Shown: in pieces, positions 36,418 to 48,294 of the stretch
Numbering within the stretch: the stretch's first letter is position 1
Layout of the letters: each line of letters opens with the position of its first letter
DNA from: Paramacrobiotus metropolitanus
Lineage: Eukaryota > Tardigrada > Eutardigrada > Parachela > Macrobiotidae
NCBI RefSeq assembly: GCF_019649055.1
Contig: NW_026570228.1
Span: forward strand, 1,922,001-1,986,000
Direction: 5' to 3'
Length of the DNA: 64,000 nt
Position numbers and translations under genes: made by a program
Notes under the pieces: generated by a model
The model's database searches: none
What the model was told of the DNA's origin: nothing
What the model saw: only the letters and a program-made list of their open reading frames with translations

Positions 36418-39400
36418 GAAGCTGTGTTCCATATTGTATCTCAGTTACTTTTATCCCCAAGGATTTCGAATCCTCCCTTGTCCCTTGCGCGGTAAGTGCA
36501 TTACAGCTTATCGGCTTTGCAATTGCATAAATGCTAATGATCCTGCAGAATCCTGGAGTAACAAGAGGACTTTGTGGCCGGCGAAGCGTGTGCCTTATTG
36601 CCGCACATCGGTCGGACACATGCCAGTTTGTTTTGCCACTGCCGGTGTTATTACCGTGCTATTGTTTCTCTAGCTTCCAACAAACCCGATTGGTTGTGGG
36701 TTTGGAATCTGTGATAACCGCCGATTCGGATGTGCACCGGCAACATTGTATTTATTGAGCAGTTTTTTATCATTAGATGGTAAGTGATTTTTATCATATT
36801 TTTCCAGTATTATTATGAATGTTAGTTCAGTTATTTATGCGCTTTATTTACTTTGATTTGTTTTACTTTGTTTATCTTATTGCGACTTTACGCCTTTATA
36901 GTTGTTAATTTTTGTGCGAGTAGTTCTTCTCAGATATTAGGTGGATGACCTGTTGAATTTGATAAGCACAGAAATTGCGACAAGAATAATTTTACTTATA
37001 ACCTGACTTTTTGTTGTAGCGAATGCTTATGTTCCCGCGGAACTCACCACGCTATAGCAGAGTTTACCGGCGCTGGTCTCGCTGGCCACGGCTATCAACA
37101 AGTACAACAGCCGCGTCCAAGGCGCGGAAGCCGTTGCCGATCTGTTTCGGCTCTACCATGAGCGCTCCATCCAACCGGAAATGCCGCCAAATATGAGTCT
37201 GCATCTGGAACGTGTATTGGAGATGTGCCGGCGAAATCGTGAACGGAAGTATTTCGATGGTTCGCTAAGGGTATGTCTGTCTGCCGTTTCATATCGCATT
37301 TCTCCATTCATGCATGTTGTGGAGAAGACAAACTGGCTGATTTTTCTCGGAATTTGTTTTGCTGGTTGGAAGGACCTGGATTCACTTGTCCTCATTGACA
37401 TTACGCATACAAGCTGGAAATGGCAGCTTGTCGCGGCATTATTGAACGCCGATGCCATCCGTGCTAGTGATGCTGGTGGCTACAGGTTGGTTTAATTTAG
37501 ATACACGTTTTGTTGCAGACGGTATTTAACGCGCTCTAATAAACTTTATCAATCATGACAAACAGAAAATTACGTTTACACATGAAAGTTAAAGTGTGTA
37601 CGTACACGAAATTACGTATATAAGCAGTATTCTTTTTCCAAACCCTAAATTGTTGTCTTGTTTATGGTAATAAATGGTCAAAAACATTATACGAGTACGC
37701 CTCTGAGAAAGTATGTAATAAAACGACTCTCTTCGTAAGAAGTTTTCTCGCGTTACACACGCAACGTAAAATGTTGATATGTCTGTGGCATTGTCATTTG
37801 TATGCTTTACCTTTTACATACGTATCTGACATTTTGACTGTTATAGTTAAAGTATTGGCTGTCTGCTATACCACAAGAATTTAGTAACAGTAGTACAACT
37901 GCATCCTTGTTTGTTCTTTTAGATTTTTATGTACGAGGATGCACGCAGTCAAACCGACAGTGAATTTTTTCAGCGAGACCAACCGACAACCACGCACACA
38001 GGCAAATTATTTTTCCACATAACAGCCACCCGTGAAAGGGAGGTATCGTTTGCACTGTATGCGTGGAACAGGTGACAGCCATCCGTGAATGGTTGGCAGT
38101 CGCTTGTACTATATGCACGGTTGTCGGTTGGTCTCGCTGAAAAAATTTACTGTCGGTTTGACTGCGTGCATCCTCGTATAACTTGCTCATCTTCTAAAAT
38201 CCCCCGAATAAACTATTCTCCGCGATACCAAAAAAGCAAGATCTCGGCCGTTTGAAGCCACTTTGTACTAGTTATTTTGTGGAAACATTGCTGCCTGAAG
38301 TGCCAGATATACTACAGCAGAACTTACAGCAGAAGTTCTGCTGTAGCATACCTGGCACCTCAGGCAGGAACTGCAGAAGAGCTGCTGACAGATTTCACCG
38401 GGTATTTGAAAACGTCCCACGAAGATCCCGGCGCTGATGTGCTTTCAACCCGTTGAAACTGTTATCATCCTGCTCTTAGGGTTGTTTTCTTTTTTTTGTG
38501 GGAAAAGTATCATGCTATCCGGAGGGAGAGAAAATGCTACGGAAAACCGGCGTTGTTGATAATATTACGTTTGGGCGTCTGGTTTTCATAGAGGACATCC
38601 ATGAATCGTACATCAAACTAATTATCACGATGCTAGATTACCGGGATGATGTGTTATCAAGAGGATTACTACGCAGAGCCTTGAACCTTTGTTCACCGTT
38701 GAGCGGGACACTGATGACGTTAGTGGGCAACGTAATAGGTAGTTATTTATGTTTAAAAATCGAAAGCTCAAGTTCTGTAGTGATTATCGATTTTCATTTG
38801 TTAATAGATTGCATTTTGACTTAAGCGGCGTAATTATTTTTACAGGCTCTCCGGCGTTACGCGACGCTGCATTTGCGGACGCTTTTACGCTCGTCTGCCG
38901 TGATTATCTGAATGGGGAATGAAGTTGTTAATTGGACGGATGGCAGGATGCGAACATCACTGTCGCTCAGACAGCCGTGGAAACCATCGATGTAATTCGC
39001 GAGGAAATGCCCCATTTGGTGAGCGTTAAAGTTATCCGGGCAACGTCCACTGAGCCATTAACCATCAGTCCAAATGGGCGCTGTGGACTCTTGGTCACAT
39101 CGGCCGAACTGTCGATGGAATGTGGATGCTGAACGAGTACGATGTGCTGGATATGGTCGTTAACATTGCGGCGGAACATCCGAATTTATCCGTCCGTGGG
39201 TATGTGCAAATGCGAATTCATAGGTAGATCAAATTATATAGCGATAATTTGTTTAATTAAGGGCATTAACATTATTTTAGCATTGCTAAAGTGATGTTTA
39301 TTACGATGAAGTCAGTATCGGTTTAAAAATAGATAACGGTATGTATAAAAACCTAGCGACCGTACAGTATACAGTAATCATGCAGTAGTGTTTTTTTGTG

Positions 39401-41520
39401 TGCATTTCTATACTTCACTTTTTAAGCTATGCCAATTTGTTAACTACTCCTGTATCATCGATTTCGATCGTTTTCCTGAAGGATGCCGTCAGCTTGTCGT
39501 TAGCGACTGATCCGATTTCGTTTGTTAAATTTACGCTTTACATAATTACTGTACTACATCATTCACATTGAAAGCGCGATACCGGTAGATATTGTAATGT
39601 TTGCGTGCTTTACAAGCACATCATATGGCATTTAATTTAATAATGACTCAAACCCCGTTGTCGTTGTTCCAGGACTGCGTATTTCGTTCTGGGATTATGG
39701 TCAACAACGGAACGTGGCGCTGATCTCCTGAAATCACGCGATTGGTTGGCCATCCGGCACAATCGCCATGAACTGTGTGTGGCCACTGGTCGATCAGCGG
39801 GTGCAGTACTTACACGTGGGACAATGCGTCCGAATGCATCACCGCTGCCCTGCCCAGTTTCAATGCGTCGCCTCGGCCGCAGCGCTTAATCTCCTTCACC
39901 ACGGCGCCTGCGCATGATTTGCGAGTGCCCTCGCCGTTGTTTGCCGAGAAAGAAGCCAATGTCTTCTTCACGAAAGATGGATGCTATTTGGATGGGCCTT
40001 TACCCCACAAAACTAGTCGCGGCGAATCCGGGTTTGAGTCGTCCGATGGTCTGGATTCAGCGCCAGATGGCATTGTGAAGGATCACAGAATGGATCGCAG
40101 TGCCAGCGCCAAAAGGACGGATACGGATAGCTTAGCAGCTTTGGATCGCCGGATGACTTGATTGGTAAGTCAATTAGAGTGCACAGTTTTAGCGAAGTAA
40201 ATTGCGTACACTTCGGCTTGAAAAGACCATTGCAAATGCAGAGTCAACGTTATTGTACAAGGGTATATTGTTTGTCCCTTGTCGTCAATTCTATGATCTA
40301 TGCACCAGGAAATTTCGCGCGTAGCACATTAGTTTGATAAATCAGTAGATAAGCTGACTAAATGAACCTTCATTTTTATTGTTTTTTTTCACTGCATTAT
40401 TTAGTGCAAATTGAAATTTTTAGATGGCTCGCCTACTCTGCAGTCCTGTTTTCAGCGCTCTCCGGAAAGCCATGGCAGCTCCGCCGTGGAACGATCCCGT
40501 CGCACTTTGCTACGGATGAAATCCCATCGCGATACATCATTTAACGAAGTGCGGCACCGGCTTAATGAAGCGCGGCATTCCTTTCGCTCGCTGGTTCACA
40601 CCATGAAGGTGCACAGCACCTTTCTGCATCGGAAGAGTTCCGTGCACCGTGCCAGTCCTCCTCATCCCAGTGCACCGAGTTCAACATCTTCTTCCATTGT
40701 ACCTGGAGAGTCCTCTGCCAAGGAAGAAAAATACATCGAGATCTGTGTGCCATTAAGACGGAATATGTGGCGAAAGCAGCCAGTTCGTAAATCTGCCCAT
40801 AAAGATGAATACGTTGTGGGAAATCTTGTGTCACGGAAGCTGAGCCATCAAGTGGATCTCAGAAACGGTTTGGAGCTATACTCTGTGTCCAACTGTATGT
40901 GTCCAACTGTATGTGCTCAATGTTGGCCGTGGATCGGTCGAGCGCAGAAACAGCGAAACGTCCGGTGGTTGTCAAGCGAAAGGAAGTTTTGCGATTCATC
41001 AGCGCCTTGGCGACGCCGCTCGGACACAAGGCGGCGGAACAAGGACTGTTAACGTTACAGTAAGTTATTCTGATTTGTCTGTTTACAGCTTACATATTAC
41101 AATCATCATTATTTCGACCAATTTGAGAAATTACCATTGGTAAAACCGTTCGACAGATTGAAAAACCAGCTCGGCTGATTTCGTTTCTTGATCCTTGTTT
41201 GTCTCAAATTGTCCATGCATTCGCCGCAGGGTACAAGAGCTGGTTTTGGATTTACATCTCCATAAGGTAATTATTGCATTAAAAGCGATGAGATTGGTAT
41301 ATACATTTTCATGCCAAAATGATATAATACGGTTTGATACGATTTTGCTATACCCCATAAGTCATGAGCGTACGTAACCTTTGTACCCCTATTTTGCAGT
41401 GTCTGCTTGAACCTCTGGAATCCGAAGTGCGATCGGTGAGCACTCCCGTGCCTGAAGAGAATTTAAACAGTGATGATGCTCCGCAGATTGCGGAGTTTGT
41501 CAATATAGTTTTATTACCAT
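36418..41520 (+). pseudogene. Rictor copy 4, decayed
   Basis: Recognisable are exon 9 (36418-36491), exon 10 (36549-36778), exon 11 (37020-37270, with a TAG where exon 11 of the intact gene has CAG/ATG), exon 12 (about 37371-37487) and exon 13 (about 38200-38705, with an inverted duplication at 38294-38364). Exon 14 is fused to exon 15 (38846-39199) by the same deletion as copy 3. Then come exon 16 (39673-40164, small insertions), exon 17 (40424-41058, frameshift after SVSNC), exon 18 (about 41155-41266) and exon 19 (41400-41507). A small change loses the stop in exon 19, so the frame runs to 41738. Unlike copies 2 and 3 it keeps exons 12-13 and 17-19 together. Confidence 0.85.
38294..38364. 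repeat. Inverted duplication inside Rictor copy 4 exon 13
   Basis: A 32-bp piece starting CCTGAAGTGCCAGATAT is followed after 7 bases by its near-perfect reverse complement (38333-38364). The intact gene has only the forward piece (about 7392). Confidence 0.9.
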
Positions 41521-42825
41521 GTTTCGTTTCTGTGCACTACACGGTCTCTGAAGCGTTTCTGCGAGTTTTAGACGCTGCATTGGCAGGAATGCAGCCTTAT
41601 GCGATTTTTTGGTTGACTTTTCCGGTTAAAGTTGGCTTGAAAACCGTTTGTTTTATTGTTTTATGGGTAAAAAACATTGCGTTTCGCACCTTTGCCGCTG
41701 TCTCGTGCACTTCCTCTCGCCAGAGAATATTATTATAACATGGAAATGCAAACATCGAGGATATCGTTGTAACATTGTTGCATATTAACGCATAATCCGT
41801 GAAGTGCGGCAAGTAAGCGCCGCAAGAAAGGAAGTAGGTAAGAAGTTCGACACATAAACGGAATGCGAAAGGATTACAGAATAAGAGACGGTAGAAGAGG
41901 TTCCATTTCTTCATTTTCTTGAGAACACATAATACCAGGTATAGACTTAATCGAAATCGTAGCAATATCTTATGTTTTTTAACATGCAGTAGCTTCACCG
42001 TTCAGCTCTTGCTAGCAAATACTAGGTATTGTACGAGGACCATTGGGTGCTGTGAACATACCCTGCACGATTAGGCTACGATGAACAGCCGGCTAAAGTT
42101 AAGCCGTTTGCATTCAGACTGTGATATCAGTGGCGTTGCGAGCTACGGCTGTTCATCGCAGCCTAATCGTGCAGGGTATGTTCACAGCACCCAATGGTCC
42201 TCGTACTACTGCAGTCTTTGCAGAATTATGACTCCGCTAAGAATTGAAGTTAGACAAATTGTCAAATTCTTATATGGGCTCATGCATGAGGAAACTTGGT
42301 TTTCGGTAATGATCATGAACAAAGATGCTCCCAGATTGTCAGAAAGCAGAAATGTATTGTGTCTGCAGCCTGCTTTCTGCGTCATGATTTTTGCAGTAAG
42401 TAATATTGTACAGCACATCTGTATCGCCTTTTAGTTTTTCACTCTTATGCCTGAAACGAACTCTAGCAGTGATGAATGAAGGTGCTCAACCGATATTTAG
42501 TAAATGACAGCAATATCAATTTCGTTTCAGCATTGCTTGCGCTGTTTCACCGTGCGTTAAGTCCAAGTTTTACACAAGCGGTAAGAAACTGTTTGCTTTG
42601 ACAAAGCCAGCAATTTTTATTTAAGTAGTTTATCGAAACAACCGGAGTTTTGTATGTATACAACCGAAAAAGCTAACGCCCACAAGAAAAAAGCAACTTC
42701 TACTCTGCTCCACAGTGTGTTATTCAAGAATAGCAAAATATACAAGAGATTTTAGCCAAAACAACTGGGCGATACGAACAAAACAAATAAATGGCCCAGA
42801 AACAACAAGGTAACTGAAAACCGCG
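41521..42825. other. Non-coding interval between Rictor copy 4 and the RRM gene
   Basis: The first 500 bases resemble the tails of the other Rictor copies. The rest holds the inverted repeat at 42031-42206. No gene is seen. Confidence 0.55.
42031..42206. repeat. Long inverted repeat, arms about 65 bp
   Basis: The left arm 42031-42094 (GTACGAGGACCATTGGGTGC...) pairs with 42141-42206, with one mismatch and a 2-base indel around a 46-bp loop. No target duplication is obvious. It could be a small foldback element or a local inverted duplication. Confidence 0.85.
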
Positions 42826-45793
42826 TCACTTTTCAGCGCTGCAGCCGGATACCGAACGACGGCGACGCGCAATTAATCCAGCCTTGGGAATGGACTCAAC
42901 CGTGGCCTTAATTTCGCGATCTGCAAAATTCGGTGAAATGAACGGTCAGATTAAACGATAAGCAAGCCCATTAGCCTAACAAGTGTAAACAACAAGTGTA
43001 AACTGAAACAATTATAGCAGATATGCTAATATAAATCACCATGTACTGAATTCATGAATTTCATGCTTTTATTTAGTTTGTTTATGGTTATTCATGAAAG
43101 CACAATACGAGTTTTTATTGTTGCTAAAAGGTGTAAAGCGCTTCCCTATTCAAATTATAATTACGTAACACAGACATACCGTCAATTAAATAACCGTTGA
43201 TTTCCTTGGCGGCAGACACGGCGCAATCCAACTGCGAGAAACGGATCACCGCATACCCTCCATTTTGGAGCTCCGCCGAGATAAAACTGGGATACGCTCC
43301 GAACGTATCCTACAGACACCGAATGATTACTGAATGTAAAATATCGGCTTCAGAAAATTCATACATTTAACTCGTTGTGCGTAGTGTCCGCTGGCAAGTG
43401 GGCCAGCTTCACCAGATACGGGTTATGCTGCATAACCTTGCTGAGCTGCTCTTCGATGGTGGTCACGCGCACTCCGAGCAATTTATTCTGTAAGTGAAAC
43501 AAAACTTAAAGGTTAAGGATTTACATGGAATCTTGATAGTTGATGTAACTTGTGAACTGCCACAGATCTTCTAAAGCAAGTATTCTGAAAATGCCACAGA
43601 TCTTCTAAAGCACATCAACATTTACTATACTTCTATGCCAAAATACCACCGATTACAACAAGCACGAAAGGGCAGTTTGTGGATTCATTTTCCGACACCC
43701 ACCTCTTCCTTCAACTTCACGTTCTGAAAAAATAATTCAAAGTAAATTTACGAAAATATGTTTTGTAATTTGCAAAACCCCAATTAAAGAACAAAATGTC
43801 AACATTAACTGTATGCTAAAGAAAAAAGTTGCGTTAACTGCCGCCACTGTACTATATTTTTAAAACTCACTGATACAAGAGCGTTATCATCAGCACATGT
43901 AGCAAATGCCGTAATGTTAATAATGCTACTCAAGATACTAGTTACGACAAGCACGAGTGAGCAGTTTGTGGATTTATTTTCCGAAACCTACCTCTTCCTT
44001 CATCTTCACATTCTGAAAAAATAATTCAAAGTAAATTAATGCAAATGTTTTTTGGTATTTGCAAAAAGCCAACTGGTTATGTTATTGGTATGTAAGGTTA
44101 CCGGTGCAGGCACCTACCTCTTCCTTCAACGCCACAATCTGAAACATAATAATTCAAAGTAAATTAACGCAGTCTATGGATTTGTTTTCCGCAACTTACC
44201 TCTTCCTTCATCTTCACATTCTGAAAAAATAATTCAAAGTAAATTAATGCAAATGTATTTTGCTATTTGCAAAAAGCCAACTGGTTATGTTATTGGTATG
44301 TTAATGTTACCGGTGCAGACACCTACCTCTTCCTTTAACCCCACAATCTAAAAAAATAATTCAAAATTAACGCAAATGTACGAGTTTGCAAAACGCCAAT
44401 ACAACAGAATGCTAAAATTAGCTGCATGCCACTCTAAAGAAAACGGATTACGTTACCGACGCCAATATACTAAGTACGACTGGTTAATTTGTGGATTCGT
44501 TTGCTGACACCTACCTCTTCCTTCGACTTCACATTCTGAAAAAAAATTCAAAGTAAATTAACGCAAATGTATTCTGCAATTTGCAAATGCCCGCTATGCA
44601 AGACAGGGTCAACATTAATTGCATACTAAAGAAAAAAATTAAAACTTGTATGCAATTGTACAATTGAATTATCTACGACTACAAGTACTTACAAGGTATT
44701 GTTTATGCACTTCTTTTACTCGAATTGTGTACCAGAAAGCAGTAAGTACTTTAAGCTTTTGTTAGTTAAGTAATTGAAGTGCGCTTCCTTACTGCACCCT
44801 ACAGATACATAACAAATACGAAGCGCACTCCGATTTCTTAGAACATGATGCAAAATGAGTTACTGTACGTACTTACATTTCATTTGTAGAATGTGCGATA
44901 ACGATTTTTCACTGTTGTCAAATTAATTTAACTTCAAGCCGCCCCGTAAAACAATAATTAAAAAAATACACCTCATTGTTCAACTGTTCAATCAGAAAAT
45001 TTAAGCCAAATTTATATTGCGTATTAGCCAAGTATTCAAGAGCACCAAATATGCATATTGTAATCAATGTAATGTAATGTAATTTGTAATGTACAGTACC
45101 ATGCTCTCCAAATCGCCCACTCGTCCTTGCAGAAGCTGCACATGCGACTTCAGATCCGTATTCTGCAAAACAACAAGATAGTGCAACTAAAGTCAGTTTA
45201 TCAGCTTATCTAGAATATACTCTTGCAGTTTACTAGTAATTGGTCGTACGACATTCTGGCTAAATTGGTATAAAGAACGGAAAGCAATTCAACATTCCTA
45301 GCTTGGTGAACGGTAAAATTAACGTTCAACAAGGAACAAATGATAACCAGCATGATAAAAGCTGAAGCATATAATATGTGTTAGTGATCGCCTTACCTCA
45401 TTTATCAGATTATCAAAACCTTCCGCGACAACTTCCCCAAAATCCTCATTCAAGGCCCGAGGCTCGCTCGAATCAGCGGCGGGGCGGTCATCCTAAAAGC
45501 AGTCATCTTCTTGTACATGCATCCAAGCATACCCGTAGGCAGTATATGTTGTATAAACGTCGTAATGCATCACATTTTCTGACCTGGTAGCCGTAGATGT
45601 CCATTGGGCTTCGCGCAACCCGATCCTGGCGCGAAAAAGCCTCCGGTGTGGACATTTGTCTGAAGTCCCGGTAAGATGCCCGGACTCGTTGTGCGAACGC
45701 TCCCAAACTACGTCGAAGACGGCGAATGCGACCGCCGTTTGCCGGGCTATTTTGCGGACTGCCAGTCATTCTGTAATCTACACACCAAACCAT
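42826..45793 (-). CDS. Coiled-coil plus RRM protein with heptad microexons (280 aa)
   Basis: Exons in transcript order: 45584-45793, 45397-45492, 45100-45162, six 21-nt exons (44515-44535, 44327-44347, 44200-44220, 44118-44138, 43992-44012, 43703-43723), 43365-43487, 43180-43309, 42826-42920. They total 843 nt and all phases agree. The N-terminal 100 residues are Arg-rich (GGRIRRLRRSLGAFAQRVRA), then acidic (EDFGEVVAEGFDNLINE). Twelve unbroken heptads follow (about residues 103-186, NTDLKSH to LSKVMQH). A C-terminal RRM-like fold comes last: YLVKLAHLPADT as RNP2, GGYAVIRFS as RNP1, AAKEINGYLIDDREIKATVE, then a basic tail ARRRRSVSG. It probably binds RNA as a dimer or oligomer; that is inference. 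Both M1 and M9 are possible starts, and a stop precedes M1 in frame. I do not recognise the orthologue. Confidence 0.72.
43703..44535 (-). repeat. Tandem array of six intron-microexon units
   Basis: Each unit has a 21-nt exon of the form (N/I)VxxKEE, preceded on the coding strand by TTGAATTATTTTTTCAG and followed by GTAGGTGTCTG-like donor sequence. Parts of the introns also repeat (AACTGGTTATGTTATTGGTATG at about 44070 and 44280). The array grew by duplication of a whole exon-plus-intron unit. Confidence 0.85.
44972..44992 (-). pseudogene. Decayed seventh heptad microexon
   Basis: The minus strand reads IEQLNNE over exactly 21 nt with a GTGTAT donor, but the base before the exon is changed so the acceptor reads TTTTCTG instead of TTTTCAG. 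It would fit the heptad register if spliced. A shorter 12-nt use of AACAG is also possible. Confidence 0.4.
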
Positions 45794-48294
45794 TATGTAA
45801 AAGGCTAAAAATATGTCTTCCGAAAAGCGAAAACAAAATTTTATCCGAGTACACTAGAACACGGGGAATTAAATGAGAACTCTAATTAACGAAGAAGTGA
45901 CAGGCAATACGAGCAGGAGCACAATCAAGATTTCGGAAAATTGCGTCGCAGAACGTACGGCTGTGCCGTTGTTCGACCAGATTGCCTGCCTTCGGCAAGT
46001 GCGCGCAGCGCCCTCTGAAGTCTTAGACGATGATCTACAGGCACTGTAGACCATCGCCTAAGACTTGAGGGGGCGCTGCGCACGCGTAAAAAAGTGCAGT
46101 GTAATGAGTTAACGTCACTGTCCCTACAGTTTCCGTGCTGCCTGTAGCTCCCAATAGTCTGCTGCGGCCTGTAATGGCGACATACTTTGGCGGCCAAAAC
46201 CCTTATCAAGTCTCCCCAATTCCCAACGCAACATATAGTGTAGTCAGTTTGGGATCGACTGTCAATACAAAGAGTCAGTCAGACATTGGTCTGCTACCTT
46301 TCAGTGATTATGAAAGCCACAGCCGGGTTCCTCCTGAGTTATGCTGCCGGCTGACGAAATCACGAAAAACTAAGACACTCTATACAGTATAGCTGAACGC
46401 AACTTATACGTAATCTAAACTACGTCACATTTGAATGACAGACAATTTTAACAACCAGAAGCTGAGGCCCGAAACCTGGGAACTATAAGAAGCACCTCGG
46501 GATCTGTGGTTAGTAAACAGTACGAGACAGAAAACCCTGCTGCGATACCGCTTTAGCACTGAATGACATCACAGTCATGAATACTAACGCTACATCAGTG
46601 ATTCATGGCATACTATTAACTGCTAAGTGCTCGGTTTTTGATAGTTCCCTGTAGTAATTTCTTAGTTTTTTACTGTTCTTATCACGTTCCGACCAACCTG
46701 GGAAATTCAAGTACATAGTTTCTAATAATATCCGAAGCGCGAAACGCAGCACGATAAGTTAAACGTCAATTAAGCACCAAGGTCACTACTGTTGCTTACC
46801 GATTTGTCTCTGCGTGGGGAATACCGGCGTCGAAGGTTCTTCGAAAGTTCGTCACAGGACAATTATTCTGCAGTGCATAAAGAGATACTGACGACTTAAG
46901 TACCGACGCGAGATAGACTAACCGCAAAACAGCACTTGAATAGCTTTGTCCGTTGCGAATAAGTGAGTTAAAATGCTAATGGCAAAAGACATTGAAAGTT
47001 AAAATTACCGTTCAAAGTAAAGCGACGGAGATCAGTGGTGATCTTTGAATACTCAATTTACCTGAAATAATCTGACTGTTAACCGTCGAAACCGACATGA
47101 ACTTACACAATACTGAATGATGAGCCTGAATCAGCGATTGTGGGGCGTGGTGTTGTATACGAGTATCAAAAGCGAATTTTACAGCCGCGACAACGCAGTT
47201 AAGTGGGCTGGCTTGTGGGAGGCGCATTCGAAAGTGCTGCGGCCAGTTCGCAGGAAATCCGAAAACGAAAAACAAGACTGGAAGCCTGAGACTCGTCAGC
47301 GTCGCGCCTCCCAGTTGACCTAGAAACGCCTTCGCAAGTTAAAGAATCCCTTCCAGAGATTTTGAATGCGAGTCTATCTGATTGTAGCCGTTAACAATTA
47401 CGGTAGAAAATAGTGAGAAGTGAGAACCGCACTGATATACTGTAGATTCGTATTTACACATTGACAACGCCGGTGACTTTTTAAATCCAATAGCTTTATG
47501 AGCGTGTGTTGTGCGGGTTTACCAATATGCGACGCCTGCTCAAGTCTGAACTTTTACTGTCAGTACTTGAAGTAGTGTTAATTTTAAACAAAATACGTTG
47601 CGGCAGTCTGCGCAAAAATCAAGGGCATGCTTGTGCACAGGCAGCACAGCTGCACTTTAGAAGTATAGTTATTTACCGATTTACTGAAAGGTCAACCGAC
47701 AGCCAGGTTTTGGAACTACAAACTTTTTATTTCGGAAGCCGAATTGTGATGAAAGGAAGTGGACATAATTTGCCTCCGTCAGTAAATTGCCGTACATTAG
47801 GCGTCCTGCTAAACCCTACCCTACAGTACACAACAGATCTATACGACTCAAAGTCACTTAATGCATACACTTCCATGTCTTAATCGTGTAAATTATAACT
47901 CGTTGATGTTTAGCGCAAGTATTCTGTACGAAATCGCTGTTTTCTATAGGTTGCAGCTTATCATTCGTTCTCTTATCAGCGGCAATCTTGCACTGCATTT
48001 ACCCAGCGGAGTATAGCTAGTCACTAGTGGTATTATCGCCGTGCGACGAACTTTTATAAAGTATACAGTACGCAATTTATAGTAGTCACTTTTATATACT
48101 GGTCCGGCCTGAAGGAACCAAACAAGTCATATAAATTTCGCGTGTATAGATTGCTCTTACACTCACTCCTGATTTGTGGACGGGTGATTCATTCAGTTTA
48201 GGAAATTAGGATTAACGCAAAAACAACGGGCAGCATTCTTTAGCTCGGGCTTCGTTGGGATTAGCTTACTGCGAAGCATTGTGCATCGGCTATC
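45794..48294. other. Intergenic region
   Basis: No gene is supported. It holds the inverted repeat at about 46000-46083. From about 47860 it becomes related to the block upstream of the cysteine-rich copies A to C (for example 14545, 24430, 32680), so the promoter region of that gene was duplicated with it. Confidence 0.5.
46000..46083. repeat. Imperfect inverted repeat, arms about 40 bp
   Basis: GCGCGCAGCGCCCTC... pairs with ...GAGGGGGCGCTGCGCACGCG around a tiny loop (CTACAGGCACTGTAG). It is GC-richer than its surroundings. It may be a solo foldback element. Confidence 0.75.

Noticed and set aside
41364-41738. Long open frame at the end of Rictor copy 4
   Set aside because: It is exon 19 reading past a lost stop codon into non-coding DNA; the same DNA follows a stop in copies 1 and 2.
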